From NCBI RefSeq assembly GCF_937770335.1, contig NZ_CALJHY010000006.1, forward strand, positions 1 to 57,761: a stretch of 57,761 nt of DNA. Reading direction: 5' to 3'. Below are positions 10,003-20,024 of the stretch, one piece after another. This DNA comes from an uncultured Glaciecola sp. (GTDB lineage: Bacteria; Pseudomonadota; Gammaproteobacteria; Enterobacterales; Alteromonadaceae). The notes under the pieces were generated by a model. That model was given only the letters and a program-made list of their open reading frames with translations, was not told the origin of the DNA and did no database searches. Numbering within the stretch: the first letter of the stretch is position 1; each line of letters opens with the position of its first letter. A program made the position numbers and the translations under genes.

Positions 10003-10743
10003 TTATATCTGACGTTGCCTAACAATTTCATACAAACAAACACCAGTGGCAACTGACACATTCAAGCTACTGACTGATCCAGCCATAGGTAACTTAATCA
10101 GCTCATCGCAGTTTTCGCGGGTAAGCCTGCGCATACCTTTATCTTCAGCGCCCATTACTAAGGCAGTTGGACCAATCAATTTACATGCATAAATTGATTG
10201 TTCAGCTTCACCAGCTGTACCCACAATCCAAACCCCTGCATCTTGCATTGCTTTTAAAGTACGTGACAAATTGGTGACCTGAATTAGAGGAATGGCTTCA
10301 GCTGCGCCGCAAGCTACTTTGCGAACAGTTGGTGACAATGTCGCCGATTTGTCTTTAGGAACAATGACTGCATGAACCCCTGCCGCGTCCGCCGTACGCA
10401 GGCACGCGCCTAGGTTATGCGGATCAGTAACCCCATCTAATACCAATAAAAATGGAGATGATTGATTTTTAAGAATATTATCTAAGTCGTGTTCGTCTAG
10501 CACTTTGCCGGGTTTGGCACGAGCAACAACGCCCTGATGCTGTTCACCGTTACACTTGTCATCTAGAGTTTTACGCTGACAAAACTGAATACCAATGTCA
10601 TGCCGCCTGGCTTCATTAATAATATAAGCGAGTCTTTCATCTTCGCGGCCTTTCAGAACAAACAATTCAATCAAACGCTCCGGTTCGCGATCGATGACTG
10701 CTGTCATCGCATGCAACCCATATATCAATTCTTGTTGAGCCAT
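10003..10743 (-). CDS. rlmB: 23S rRNA (guanosine-2'-O-)-methyltransferase RlmB
   Basis: SpoU/TrmH-family SAM-dependent methyltransferase (246 residues) that modifies G2251 in the 23S P loop in E. coli. The N-terminal substrate-binding domain starts [20 protein letters not shown]. The knotted SPOUT domain carries motif 1 ([20 protein letters not shown], about residues 113-132), motif 2 ([19 protein letters not shown]) and motif 3 ([20 protein letters not shown]). It starts 2 nt after rnr stops, so the two are co-translated. The usual next gene, rpsF, is missing. Confidence 0.96.
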   Translation of the reverse strand: MAQQELIYGLHAMTAVIDREPERLIELFVLKGREDERLAYIINEARRHDIGIQFCQRKTLDDKCNGEQHQGVVARAKPGKVLDEHDLDNILKNQSSPFLLVLDGVTDPHNLGACLRTADAAGVHAVIVPKDKSATLSPTVRKVACGAAEAIPLIQVTNLSRTLKAMQDAGVWIVGTAGEAEQSIYACKLIGPTALVMGAEDKGMRRLTRENCDELIKLPMAGSVSSLNVSVATGVCLYEIVRQRQI

Positions 10744-10745
10744 AC

Positions 10746-13181
10746 CTATGTCCGTTTTTTATTTTTTGATGACTTACTGGCTTTAGATGCAGGCCCTGGT
10801 TTTTTTCTTCCTGCCGGTTTGCTCTTTCCGGCTGGCTTATCATTCACAGAAGGTTCACCTTTAGATGCTTTACCTTTAGGTTTTTTGGCAGCCTTAGCGG
10901 AGCCGTCTTTAGCGCGTTCTTTACCGACGTCTGCGCCTGATTTTGCGCCTTTTTTGGCTGATTTTGCACCGCGTTTGCGTGGCGTATTTACTTTTCCACG
11001 AGTGCTGGTAACACCATCAATCAATAAATCAATTTTGCGCTCATCAAGATTAACACCAGCAACTTTTATCTTCACTTCGTCACCTAGCCTAAATACGACC
11101 CCCGAGCCTTCACCAACTAAACACTGTTTCTGATCATCATAATGATAATAATCACTTGCTAATGACGTAATGTGAACCAGTCCATCGATTTGAAATTCAG
11201 TAATTCGGACAAATAAGCCAAAGTTGGTGACAGAAGCAATAATACCGTCAAACACATCACCAACATGATCTTGCATAAACTCACACTTCAGCCAATCAGA
11301 AACATCTCTTGTAGCATCGTCTGCGCGACGTTCTGCCATTGAACACTGTTCACCAAGTTGCTCGACTTCCTCCGCTGAATAGGACTTTCCACCCGTTCTT
11401 GATTTACGCGTATGCTGTTTATCAACAATCGCCTTTATCGCTCTATGTACGACTAAGTCGGGATAACGACGAATAGGAGATGTGAAATGCGCATAAGCCT
11501 CAAGTGCTAATCCAAAGTGCCCTACGTTGTCTGGCGAGTAAACCGCTTGTTTCATTGAACGCAGCAGCATAGTCTGGATAAGTTCCTTATCTGGTCTATG
11601 TTGAATTTGTTTCATCACACTTTTAAAATCAGCTGGCGTTGGCACTTCATTTACGGTGAATGGAATACCAATCTCCGCAAGATATGTCTTGAACGTTACT
11701 AAACGGTCTTCGTCAGGCTTATCATGGATTCGAAACAAACCTTCTGCTTTATTCTTTGTTAAGAACTCTGCTGCACATACGTTCGCCATAATCATACACT
11801 CTTCAATTAGCATATGTGCTTCGTTGCGTTCTACTGTAATGATGTGCGAAATTTTTCGTTGTGCGTTAAATACAAACTTACTTTCAATCGTTTCAAATTC
11901 GATAGCGCCGCGAGCTTGTCGAGACTTCTTTAATGCTTTGAACACATGATTGAGATTGTTTAAGTGCGGTACATGTTTCTCATAGCGAGTAATTAAGGTC
12001 TCATCCCCTTTAAGAATACCCCACACTTTATTATAGGTGAGACGCGCATGAGATCGCATCACGGCCTCGTAAAATTGATATTCGCCTAACTTGCCATCAG
12101 TTGAAATGGTCATTTCACAAACAAGACACAGCCTATCAACATCTGGGTTGAGTGAGCATAGGCCGTTAGACAAAATTTCAGGCAACATTGGTATAACTTT
12201 TTCGGGAAAATAGACTGACGTAGCACGATTTTGAGCTTCGCTATCCAAAGCAGTACCGGTCTTCACATACGAACTTACATCAGCAATAGCCACCCATAAC
12301 TGCCACGAACCATCGTCATTCGGCTGACAATATACCGCGTCATCAAAATCTCTCGCATCTTCACCATCAATTGTCATTAAAGGTAAGTGACGTAAATCGA
12401 TACGGCCTTCTTTCGACTGTTCAGGAACCTCTTCAGACAAACCTTCAACTTGCTTTAAAACGCCTTTTGGCCAATTATGTGGAATATCAAAAGTGCGTAA
12501 TGCCATTTCAATTTCCATACCCGGCGCCATGTGCTCGCCCAATATTTCTAGTATTTTACCAATAGCGTTTACTTGCCGGCGCGGGCGTTGTGTTATTTCA
12601 ACGACAACAACATGACCTTGTCTTGCGCCATTTCTACCTTCCGGTGGAATAATGATTTCATGAGAAATACGGTTGTCATCAGGAATAACGATCGAGACAC
12701 CTTCTTCCATAAAAAAACGACCTACAATGGGTTCTTTTCTTGGTTCTAGTACTCTGTTGAGGCGAAACTCTGCTCGTCCTCGTCTATCGGCGCTGCTACA
12801 AACACCTTCCACGATATCGTCGTGCAATAGCGTTTGCATTTGACCTTGATGTATAAATAAGTCTTTCTCTGTATCGGAGTGCTTTAAAAAACCAAAACCA
12901 TCGCGATGGCCAATAACTCGGCCTCTGATAAGTGCTTCAGCTTTTTGTACTTCATATTTTTTATCACGAGTAAAAGCGACTTGCCCTTCACGCTCCATAG
13001 CACGTAATCGTCGCTGAACACCAATTTTGGCGTCTTCATTTTTAGCATTGACAATAGTGCAGATTTCTAAAAAGGAGAGTGATTCGTTAGCGTTGGAAAG
13101 TGTTTCGAGTAGAAATTCACGGCTTGCTACCGGATTTTCGTATTTTTCTTTTTCTCTTGAGTAATGCGGATCTTCTGACAT
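10746..13181 (-). CDS. rnr: Ribonuclease R
   Basis: RNase R (811 residues), a processive 3'-5' exoribonuclease that degrades structured RNA. In order: N-terminal helix-turn-helix (residues about 20-80), cold-shock domains (about 85-230), the RNB catalytic domain starting [20 protein letters not shown] with its metal-binding aspartates ([12 protein letters not shown]), an S1 domain ([20 protein letters not shown]), and a Lys/Ala/Gly-rich tail from about residue 735 that in E. coli helps unwinding. It is transcribed with rlmB from a promoter at about 13211, directly downstream of motX. Confidence 0.97.
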   Translation of the reverse strand: MSEDPHYSREKEKYENPVASREFLLETLSNANESLSFLEICTIVNAKNEDAKIGVQRRLRAMEREGQVAFTRDKKYEVQKAEALIRGRVIGHRDGFGFLKHSDTEKDLFIHQGQMQTLLHDDIVEGVCSSADRRGRAEFRLNRVLEPRKEPIVGRFFMEEGVSIVIPDDNRISHEIIIPPEGRNGARQGHVVVVEITQRPRRQVNAIGKILEILGEHMAPGMEIEMALRTFDIPHNWPKGVLKQVEGLSEEVPEQSKEGRIDLRHLPLMTIDGEDARDFDDAVYCQPNDDGSWQLWVAIADVSSYVKTGTALDSEAQNRATSVYFPEKVIPMLPEILSNGLCSLNPDVDRLCLVCEMTISTDGKLGEYQFYEAVMRSHARLTYNKVWGILKGDETLITRYEKHVPHLNNLNHVFKALKKSRQARGAIEFETIESKFVFNAQRKISHIITVERNEAHMLIEECMIMANVCAAEFLTKNKAEGLFRIHDKPDEDRLVTFKTYLAEIGIPFTVNEVPTPADFKSVMKQIQHRPDKELIQTMLLRSMKQAVYSPDNVGHFGLALEAYAHFTSPIRRYPDLVVHRAIKAIVDKQHTRKSRTGGKSYSAEEVEQLGEQCSMAERRADDATRDVSDWLKCEFMQDHVGDVFDGIIASVTNFGLFVRITEFQIDGLVHITSLASDYYHYDDQKQCLVGEGSGVVFRLGDEVKIKVAGVNLDERKIDLLIDGVTSTRGKVNTPRKRGAKSAKKGAKSGADVGKERAKDGSAKAAKKPKGKASKGEPSVNDKPAGKSKPAGRKKPGPASKASKSSKNKKRT

Positions 13182-13210
13182 TCATTCTTTTCGTTGTTAA
13201 ATTCACCGAT

Positions 13211-13220
13211 ATTATACCAA
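13211..13220 (-). promoter_or_regulatory. Promoter of rnr (extended -10)
   Basis: On the minus strand TTGGTATAAT gives an extended -10 (TATAAT at 13211-13216) 29 nt before the rnr ATG. The -35 is poor. It lies in the 146-bp gap between motX and rnr. Confidence 0.5.
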
Positions 13221-13327
13221 GCTTTTTGTTACAAGTCTGTGACAATTATTGCTGCTCATCAATTGAACAATAAATGAGCTTGTTTTGCTTTTAGCCCAAC
13301 ACAAAATATTGCTTACTTTAACGAGTT

Positions 13328-13948
13328 CTAATTAACCATAGGTTTACGCGCATTTCTAACTGCTTTGGGATGCATAAGTGATTCAAGCTCGCCCATATAG
13401 CTTGCTATGCGTTGATGCATTCGCCGGTCATCAGTAATCGCGTTATATAACCAATGATACAAGTCTTCGAAGTCGTATGGACTGCCATATCCATCAATAA
13501 ATAATTCTGCTAATTGTAATTGTGCTTTTAAATTCCCCAGAGCTGATGCTTCACGCAAGTAAATAACGGCACGCTTTTTATCTTCTTGAACTAACTTGCC
13601 AACCGAATGATAGCGGCCTAATTGCTCTAACGCTGCTGCCAAGCCCTGTGCAGCAGCCTCTTTCATATAATATACGCCACGCTCTGGCTCAGCATCTACA
13701 CACACTCCCCAAGCGAGCATGTCGCCCCACAAAAATTGATATGCCGGCACTCTGAGTACTTCAGCCCTTGCTTCAATATCTTGAACTAGTTGGCAGCGGT
13801 CAGCGACTACACGTTCCAAATGTTTATTGTTATTAATCATTTTTATCAAGTCATCTTGGCTATAGACTTGCACCGCTTCTAATTGCTGAGCTTGGCTACT
13901 ACCAACGAAAACGATAAGAAAAGTAATAATAATAGAAAACTTGAACAC
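13328..13948 (-). CDS. motX: Sodium-type flagellar motor protein MotX
   Basis: A periplasmic Sel1-repeat protein matching MotX, the T-ring component needed for torque in Na+-driven polar flagella of Vibrio and Shewanella. Family features are LPAYQFLWGDMLAWGVCV-like text (here VPAYQFLWGDMLAWGVCVDA), the block YYMKEAAAQGLAAALEQLGR (Sel1 repeat), LREASALGNLKAQLQLAELF, and the conserved cysteines in DRCQLV and GVCVDA. The frame opens at an ATG at 13963 without a ribosome site. A GTG at 13948 follows AGGAG by five bases and leaves a clean signal peptide (FKFSIIITFLIVFVGSSQAQ), so it is preferred. Position next to rnr-rlmB is the arrangement I recall in Shewanella. Motor partners (PomAB, MotY) are not in the window. 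Confidence 0.88.
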   Translation of the reverse strand: MFKFSIIITFLIVFVGSSQAQQLEAVQVYSQDDLIKMINNNKHLERVVADRCQLVQDIEARAEVLRVPAYQFLWGDMLAWGVCVDAEPERGVYYMKEAAAQGLAAALEQLGRYHSVGKLVQEDKKRAVIYLREASALGNLKAQLQLAELFIDGYGSPYDFEDLYHWLYNAITDDRRMHQRIASYMGELESLMHPKAVRNARKPMVN

Positions 13949-13963
13949 ATACACTCCTGACAT

Positions 13964-14382
13964 TGCTATATTTTGGCTACTAGTTAACTATCGGCAAGAA
14001 TAACAAAAAGTGAAAAATAATTTCATTCTGGGACTTGCTCAATACATATAGTTATAAAGTGATAACATCACTTTATAAATAGGAAGAATGAATTATCAGC
14101 TTGTGCTATTTTTTGTTAAACTGCGCCGCTACAGGTACTATTAGTAGTGAATATTAGCAAACTCAGCCTTTATGATTAATCGTCTCCATTTCTCTTGCTC
14201 ATTAATGTTTTCTGCAAAGAGTTAAAATAAATGTAGGAACCTTACAACATAAGCATATATTAATAGGGATAACGAGATCCCGAAAATATAAAACGCGTGG
14301 TGAAAAATGCATAGTCACTTCTTCGGTAATTCATGTAAACAACATTTGTGATAGGCTGTGGCGAAGAGTTAAAGGTAATAAG
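13964..14382. other. Intergenic region motX / fre with a perfect palindrome
   Basis: About 420 bp without a convincing gene. It holds the 27-bp palindrome at 14052-14078. From about 14206 the frame that ends at 14478 is open but has no start codon until 14383 and no protein-like composition before that point. Confidence 0.6.
14052..14078. repeat. Perfect 12-3-12 palindrome, operator-like
   Basis: TTATAAAGTGAT and its exact complement flank an AAC spacer. No U run follows on either strand, so it looks like a binding site for a dimeric regulator rather than a terminator. It lies about 115 bp upstream of the motX start and 420 bp upstream of fre. Confidence 0.65.
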
Positions 14383-14478
14383 TTGGAACGAGTATTCTAT
14401 CTAATGAAACAGTCTGTTAACGAAAATGAACTTGCACAGTTTGAAATAGCTAGAAAAGATAAACCACCTATAAAATAA
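14383..14478 (+). CDS. Possible 31-residue ORF before fre
   Basis: A TTG start six bases after AAAGGT opens a 31-codon frame ending DKPPIK, 17 nt before fre. No family recognised. The same frame also has an internal ATG at 14404. It could be a leader peptide or a chance frame; support is the ribosome-site-like spacing and proximity to fre only. Confidence 0.2.
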   Translation: MERVFYLMKQSVNENELAQFEIARKDKPPIK

Positions 14479-14495
14479 GTTAATAAAGGACATTG

Positions 14496-15191
14496 ATGAG
14501 AGTGATTAACTGCAAGGTTGAGTCAATTGAAGCACAAACTGCAATTGTGCATAAAGTCGTATTACTACCCGAGTTCCCTATTGAATTTATAGCGGGTCAA
14601 TACCTTCAAGTAGTCATGGGTGAAAAAGACAAACGTCCATTTTCCATTGCTAGTGCGCCAAGCAGCCCTAATAAAATAGAACTTCATATTGGGGCAGATC
14701 CTGCTAATAAATATGCATTTGAAGTACTAACGAAATGCAAAACTGAAGGTAACTTAGTTGTTGAAGCCCCTTTAGGAAACGCTTTCTTAAGAAGTTCGCA
14801 CCTTCCAGCAATAATAGTTGCAGGCGGAACGGGTTATTCTTATGCAAAATCAATTGTTTTAGATTGCATTGAAAACCAACCTGAAAGGGAAGTAAAGCTG
14901 TATTGGGGAGCAAAGACAATTGATGATTTGTATGAATACGCTGAGTTAGAGGCGATGAGCTTCACACATCCCAACTTCAGCTTCTTCCCTGTGGTCGAGC
15001 ACCCAAATGATGATTGGCTTGGACATATTGGTTGGGTTCATAAAGCCGTTATGCGAGACATCGCTGACTTCTCGGGTAAACAAGTGTACACCGCGGGCCG
15101 GTTTGAAATGTCAGCCACAATAAGGGATGAATTCTGTGCCATAGGACTCAGCACAACCGAATTATTTGGCGATGCCTATGCGTTCATCTAA
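14496..15191 (+). CDS. fre: NAD(P)H-flavin reductase
   Basis: Ferredoxin-NADP reductase-family flavin reductase (231 residues; E. coli Fre 233). The flavin-binding domain carries KRPFSIASAPSSPNKIELHI (RPFS motif, about residues 46-65). The nucleotide-binding domain has IIVAGGTGYSYAKSIVLD (GGTG/GY motif, about 107-124) and ends near VYTAGRFEMSA and LFGDAYAFI. It supplies free reduced flavin, for example to iron-reducing or prenyl-FMN reactions. A TTG at 14493 extends it by one codon, but AAAGGA is better spaced to the ATG at 14496. The ubiD gene that often precedes fre in gammaproteobacteria is not here. Confidence 0.93.
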   Translation: MRVINCKVESIEAQTAIVHKVVLLPEFPIEFIAGQYLQVVMGEKDKRPFSIASAPSSPNKIELHIGADPANKYAFEVLTKCKTEGNLVVEAPLGNAFLRSSHLPAIIVAGGTGYSYAKSIVLDCIENQPEREVKLYWGAKTIDDLYEYAELEAMSFTHPNFSFFPVVEHPNDDWLGHIGWVHKAVMRDIADFSGKQVYTAGRFEMSATIRDEFCAIGLSTTELFGDAYAFI

Positions 15192-15288
15192 ATTCTCTTA
15201 AGGACCAATAGCTGAGCGAACACGCCGTAGTTTGCTCCGTTTATAGTTTAATAAAGCATTAATTTACAGTTATTTTCAAGGATATTTT

Positions 15289-16731
15289 ATGCGTAATTCA
15301 TTTTATTCGCCAAAAAAATTAAGTACCACTCTGGCCTGTGGCATGCTAGTTTTTTCGTCTTCATTATTAGTTAATAGTAACATCGCGCATGCTCAACAAA
15401 CACCTCCTTCCTCCCTTAGCTACACGGACAGTGTGCTGTTGCATGACATAGCAAAAGATATCTCAGCTGACAGAATAGAGCAGGATATTCGAACTTTAGT
15501 TAGCTTTGGTACCCGACATACTCTCTCAGAAACGGAATCTGAAACTCGTGGTATCGGCGCTGCAAGACGCTGGATTAAAGAAGAGTTTGAAAAAATATCG
15601 ACTGAATGCGGTGGTTGTTTGGAAGTGTTTTTTCAATCTAAGGTTATCTCTGGCGAGAGTCGTATTCCAAATGCCACCGAAGTTGTAAGCGTTATCGCAA
15701 TTCAAAAAGGTGCAACAGATCCAAATCGCTACGTAATGATGAGCGGTGATATTGATTCACGTGTTAGTGATGTAATGGACAGTGTATCTGATTCGCCAGG
15801 CGCAAATGACAATGCGTCAGGTGTCGCTGGTACCCTAGAGGCAGCGAGGGTGCTGAGCAAACACAAATTCGAAGGCAGTATCGTTTACGCTGCACTTGCA
15901 GGAGAAGAACAAGGTCTGTTCGGTGGAAAAATATTAGCTGAATATGCAAAAGCCAATAATTGGCGTTTAAAAGCGGTGTTAAACAATGACATGATTGGTA
16001 ACATCGCAGGCATAAATGGTGTAATAAATAATACAACTGCCCGTATATTCGCAGAAGGAACACGAAATACCGAAACAGCTGATGAGGCAACATACCGCCG
16101 GTTCACGGGTGGCGAAGTTGATAGCCCAAGTAGAAATTTAGCTCGCTACATTGATTTAATGGCCGACCGCTATATAGAAAACTTAGATACCATGGTTGTT
16201 TATCGTTTAGACCGATTCAGACGCGGTGGACACCATCGCCCATTCAATGATGTAGGCTTCCCTGGCGTACGTATAATGGAAACCAACGAACATTATCAAA
16301 GACAACATCAGGACTTGAGAACTGAAAACGGCATTGTATATGGTGATACCATCGACGGTGTTAATTTTGAATATGCCGCTAAACTAACAGCACTTAACGC
16401 TGTTTCTCTTGCTGGAATGGCTAACGCGCCAAATCCACCAGCTGACGTCACAATCACAGGCGCAGTGCAGCCTTCAACAACGCTGACCTGGAAAGCTCAT
16501 GATGACACATTAACACCACCAAACAATCCGCAGTTAAAAGGATACAAGATATATTGGCGGTTAACTGATGCTCCACAATGGCAGTACAGCAAGTATGTCG
16601 GCAATGTAACGACTGCAACACTTAAGAATGTCGTTATAGATAACTACTTCTTTGGTGTTGCTAGTATTAGCCAAGACGGCTTTGAAAGTCCCGTGGTATT
16701 TCCTGGCGCTGCTGGTGCATTTGGAGAGTAG
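15289..16731 (+). CDS. Secreted M28-family metallopeptidase with C-terminal fibronectin III-like domain
   Basis: A 480-residue exported peptidase with a signal peptide ending near NIAHAQQ (residues 31-37). M28 zinc-aminopeptidase motifs: bridging Asp174 in PGANDNASG, Glu206/Glu207 in LAGEEQGLFGG, Asp234 in LNNDMIGN, and a late His in NEHYQRQHQD (about residue 343). At the first zinc-ligand position the usual GHxDS reads SGDIDSR, so His is replaced by Asp154. I recall this variant in related secreted proteins, so it may be a subfamily feature rather than loss of activity. Residues about 385-470 (PPADVTITGAVQPSTTLTWK onward) form a fibronectin-III-like tail. Good ribosome site AAGGA. Role: extracellular or periplasmic peptide trimming. 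Confidence 0.9.
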   Translation: MRNSFYSPKKLSTTLACGMLVFSSSLLVNSNIAHAQQTPPSSLSYTDSVLLHDIAKDISADRIEQDIRTLVSFGTRHTLSETESETRGIGAARRWIKEEFEKISTECGGCLEVFFQSKVISGESRIPNATEVVSVIAIQKGATDPNRYVMMSGDIDSRVSDVMDSVSDSPGANDNASGVAGTLEAARVLSKHKFEGSIVYAALAGEEQGLFGGKILAEYAKANNWRLKAVLNNDMIGNIAGINGVINNTTARIFAEGTRNTETADEATYRRFTGGEVDSPSRNLARYIDLMADRYIENLDTMVVYRLDRFRRGGHHRPFNDVGFPGVRIMETNEHYQRQHQDLRTENGIVYGDTIDGVNFEYAAKLTALNAVSLAGMANAPNPPADVTITGAVQPSTTLTWKAHDDTLTPPNNPQLKGYKIYWRLTDAPQWQYSKYVGNVTTATLKNVVIDNYFFGVASISQDGFESPVVFPGAAGAFGE

Positions 16732-16786
16732 TCCAAAAGCGACTGAATACTCGTACTAACAGTAACGATGTTTTAAAGGTAGTAAA

Positions 16787-17659
16787 ATGAGCAATAGATT
16801 GTCAGTGCGAACGAACAGGTTAACTAGCGTAGTTAGCCTGCTTACTTGTAGCAGCCAAATGAGTAAAAAAATTAAAATGATTAGAAAAAGTACCTTACTC
16901 TTAATCTCAATTGGGTTGCTAGTATCAGCCACTATCCAAGCGCAAACAGTCAACCTGGTTGGCAACAAAGCGGCGACTTATATTGACGAGCATGAGTTAC
17001 CGGCTCGTCAAATGGACCTCGTTAGAGCTGCTCTGAGTGAAGAGTGGCCCGCGAATATAACAGCAACCACCCAAGCTTGGTCTGGAAGTGGTTTAAGGTC
17101 GGGCAAATTTGCTGGCTACATCGATCATTATTCGCTTAATGACACTAAAGACAATTACATCTACTCAAAACCATATATGCAAGTTAACTTGCACGCAGTC
17201 TCTCGCTATCAAAGAGCTGAGGATATTGTTCGCCTTGAGCAACTTTACAAAGAGCGGGTTGGGATTGAAAATCGTTTCGCTAATACCGATCAATTGCGCG
17301 GCGAACGTGACGTTCGTTGGGCTCGTTCACCTTCTTTTTTCGACAACATAGAGCAACTGGCTGAAGACCGCGTTGATTTTCTGCTAATCGACAAGGCAAT
17401 GGCGGATGAAATCAACCTACTACTCAAAAGTGTCGGTGAGACACCTATTTATGTGTCCAAAACTCCAGTGATAATAGTGAATGTATCGCTAGCAATGAAT
17501 CGCAATCATGCCGACTCAGAGGCTGTTATTGTGGCCTTTGATAAAGGAATTAAAAGATTAAAAGCGGATGGTAAATATGCAGCTTTAATTAAACAAGACC
17601 TTAATCGAGAGAGTCTTCTTGACCGCCGAATTTACAATAACATGCTGGTCAAATGGTAG
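16787..17659 (+). CDS. Periplasmic solute-binding-protein-like (SBP_bac_3 type)
   Basis: A 290-residue protein resembling family-3 amino-acid-binding proteins that lack a partner ABC transporter. After a hydrophobic segment (STLLLISIGLLVSATIQAQT, about residues 34-53) come RQMDLVRAALSEEWP, YIYSKPYMQVNLHAV and VDFLLIDKAMADEINLL, matching the two-lobe fold. The first ATG (16787) has AAAGGT upstream and is annotated, but it puts 30 polar residues before the signal peptide. ATGs at 16859 or 16877 would give a classical signal peptide but lack ribosome sites. The closest neighbour is the M28 peptidase, 55 nt upstream. No permease is nearby. Confidence 0.75.
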   Translation: MSNRLSVRTNRLTSVVSLLTCSSQMSKKIKMIRKSTLLLISIGLLVSATIQAQTVNLVGNKAATYIDEHELPARQMDLVRAALSEEWPANITATTQAWSGSGLRSGKFAGYIDHYSLNDTKDNYIYSKPYMQVNLHAVSRYQRAEDIVRLEQLYKERVGIENRFANTDQLRGERDVRWARSPSFFDNIEQLAEDRVDFLLIDKAMADEINLLLKSVGETPIYVSKTPVIIVNVSLAMNRNHADSEAVIVAFDKGIKRLKADGKYAALIKQDLNRESLLDRRIYNNMLVKW

Positions 17660-17845
17660 GTTTTGTATGAGTTTTCGGGCAGACCTGGACTTATTGCATA
17701 ATCGAAGTTAAGTTTGAAGGTCTGCTAATAAATAAAATGGCACTAGTAAACTGCTGACTGAAAGCAGTTATTTGCGGGAACGATCAGGTTTATTGTCGTC
17801 ATTTCTGCTTTAAATTTCAAACATTGATGCACTAGCGCACTTAAA

Positions 17846-18781
17846 CTAATTTTTATCCATTCGGTTAATTAATTTAACTATTTCTGGCGAATTCATTTTA
17901 GCTTTAGCAAACAACATAGCACCATCTTGAGCGGGTCGCTGCATCAACTGTATTTCCTGTCCCAACTTCTTTTCTAACAATGCTTGATAACTTTTTGCTA
18001 ACCCACCAGTCATGAATAATTCAGATCCGCAGTGAAGAGAGTTAGATAATAAGATTGAATACAAATAATCTACACCTTGGCTAACCAGTGCACTTGCTGT
18101 TGCATTTCCAATTTGTTGCAGCCGAATAATAACTGGCGCAAGCTGGGCATAGTCTGAAGCAAGCTTTGATTTGAAATGAGATAGGATGCAGTCAACGCTG
18201 GTATTGTTATCAACACCCTTGCTTTTGTAATTCAAATCTAAGGCTTTTGATATTGCACTGCAGAATTGTTGGTCTTGAAGCAGATTATCAGCACTTTTCA
18301 ACCATAATTGTATCGCGTTTAAGCCTAACCAAGCCCCACTCGCCTCGTCACCATGAATAAACCCGTGACCGCCATATTGAGTGACATGCCCATTATGGTA
18401 ATGTGCAATCGAGGAACCTGTTCCTGTAATCATAATCACACAATCTCGACCACTATTAGCGGCTAAGCAACTTGCGTGAAGATCACTCGTCATAAAAAAG
18501 TGCCTATACGGGGAGTTCCATTGTTCGAGATTTTGTTGCGCTTGTTGTGTTTGACCACCAGCACAACCAGCACCAACAATAAGCAATTTTTTGTCAAGCG
18601 AGAGCATTGAGTTGATAATAGCTAGGTCGATTGCCAAGTTAATTTGTTGCATCGCAGAAACGAAATCGCTAAATACATTAGCACCGCCCGCATTGCCTAT
18701 GCTTATCGTATTTCCAATGTGATCATACAAGGAAGCACGGCAATGCGTACCTCCGGCATCTACACCAATAAAGTAGGGCAT
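17846..18781 (-). CDS. BadF/BcrA-type amino-sugar kinase (GlcNAc/MurNAc kinase, MurK/NagK-like)
   Basis: ASKHA-fold kinase (311 residues). Phosphate-1 motif VDAGGTHCRASLYD at residues 7-20; phosphate-2 region ITGTGSSIAHYHNG; GHGFIHGDEASGAWLG, the loop typical of NagK-like sugar kinases; adenosine motif FMTGGLAKSYQALLE. Family members phosphorylate GlcNAc (human NAGK) or both GlcNAc and MurNAc (clostridial MurK). The start ATG overlaps the alr stop by one base (TAATG), implying translational coupling. In a locus with MurQ and a non-PTS symporter, a MurNAc kinase is exactly the missing step, so MurNAc-6-phosphate formation is the preferred inference. GlcNAc kinase is the alternative. Confidence 0.82.
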   Translation of the reverse strand: MPYFIGVDAGGTHCRASLYDHIGNTISIGNAGGANVFSDFVSAMQQINLAIDLAIINSMLSLDKKLLIVGAGCAGGQTQQAQQNLEQWNSPYRHFFMTSDLHASCLAANSGRDCVIMITGTGSSIAHYHNGHVTQYGGHGFIHGDEASGAWLGLNAIQLWLKSADNLLQDQQFCSAISKALDLNYKSKGVDNNTSVDCILSHFKSKLASDYAQLAPVIIRLQQIGNATASALVSQGVDYLYSILLSNSLHCGSELFMTGGLAKSYQALLEKKLGQEIQLMQRPAQDGAMLFAKAKMNSPEIVKLINRMDKN

Positions 18782-19860
18782 TACAGAAACTTCCTAGGCA
18801 CTCTTTTTGAAACACGGGTCATTAACTCATAGCCAATTGTGCCTGCATGCTTAGCAATCTCATTAATAGGGAGGTTTTTACCCCATAGCTCTACTTTTGT
18901 GCCAATTTCAACGTTTTCAATATGTGTCACATCAAACGTCAACATATCCATCGAAACTCGGCCCACGAGTTCCCCCGCAATACCATCAAATAAGGCTGGA
19001 GTGCCAATTGGCGCATGTCGCGGATAGCCGTCGGCATAGCCTATCGCTACGGTGGCAATAACAGAGGGTTTACTTGCCGTCCACGTTGCTCCGTATCCCA
19101 CTGACTCACCACTCGCTATTTCTCTTAAAGCGATGACTTCGCTATTTAATTGCATAACTGGTTCAAGGGAAACCGACACTTCGCCGTTTTCAAAGGGTGT
19201 ACTTCCGTACAAGGAAATCCCCATTCTATTCCATGTGTTAGCAGATTCAGGTAAACAGATATTGGCGGCCGAGTTAGCAATAGACAAACAACTATGCCTA
19301 TCGACCATCACATTCAGAAATTGATGAATTGCGGTTAAAGACGCTTTGTTCTCAGGCTCATCTGCAGTTGCTAGATGAGTTACAACGACCGTTTTAGGAT
19401 GAAATATATGCGCATAATCTTCGTGCAAACGAGTATAATCTTCAAGCATAAAACCTAAACGATGCATGCCGGTATCAAACTTAACCCAATGATGCATATT
19501 ACTTAGCTCGTTGTTTTTTATACGTTTATTTATCCAATTTAACTGCTGTTCAACATGTAACATCCAAACTATATTCAATGTATTAGTGAGTTCACACTCT
19601 TGCTCTTGATGTGGACCTTGGAGAACAAGAATTGGCTGCGTTATGCCAGCCTCTCTTAATTCAAAGACTTCATCGATAAAAGCAACGGCAAACATATCAA
19701 CGTGGTTTTGCAAGCATTTCGCAACAGCAACAGCCCCATTCCCATAGGCATCGGCCTTCACAACAACAACTTGTTTGCTGTTTGGCGAGCAACGACTCAT
19801 GGTCATAAAATTATGTTTAAGTGCATCAAGGTCGATTGTTGCGTGGGTATATCTAGCCAA
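18781..19860 (-). CDS. alr: Alanine racemase
   Basis: PLP-dependent alanine racemase (359 residues). Lys35 in VVVVKADAYGNGA carries PLP; Tyr256 in GESVGYGATW is the second catalytic base; the barrel starts at the N-terminus and the C-terminal beta domain carries VATVAIGYADGYPRHAP. It interconverts L- and D-Ala for cell wall synthesis or D-Ala catabolism. It leads a two-gene minus-strand operon with the sugar kinase and is divergent from the symporter-murQ operon. That placement suggests the DadX-like role of recovering L-Ala from murein peptides, though it could be the only Alr in the cell. Confidence 0.94.
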   Translation of the reverse strand: MARYTHATIDLDALKHNFMTMSRCSPNSKQVVVVKADAYGNGAVAVAKCLQNHVDMFAVAFIDEVFELREAGITQPILVLQGPHQEQECELTNTLNIVWMLHVEQQLNWINKRIKNNELSNMHHWVKFDTGMHRLGFMLEDYTRLHEDYAHIFHPKTVVVTHLATADEPENKASLTAIHQFLNVMVDRHSCLSIANSAANICLPESANTWNRMGISLYGSTPFENGEVSVSLEPVMQLNSEVIALREIASGESVGYGATWTASKPSVIATVAIGYADGYPRHAPIGTPALFDGIAGELVGRVSMDMLTFDVTHIENVEIGTKVELWGKNLPINEIAKHAGTIGYELMTRVSKRVPRKFL

Positions 19861-20024
19861 AACTAAGTTTCCTGTAAATAAGTATAACGATAGTAAACTA
19901 GTGAAACTTGTTTTTCATCATGATTAATGGGTTAATGACAAGATAAAGCAAACGAATGGGGGAAAATGCCGACTTCTCTATTTTTATAGGCAAACACTCC
20001 CTTTAAAATAACTATAAGAGCGTT

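Noticed and set aside
10600..11133. 177-codon plus-strand frame over rlmB/rnr
   Set aside because: Antisense to two well-supported genes; its composition reflects the Lys/Ala-rich tail of RNase R read backwards.
17749..17769. AACTGCT/AGCAGTT hairpin between convergent genes
   Set aside because: Short stem with no U run; too weak to call a terminator.
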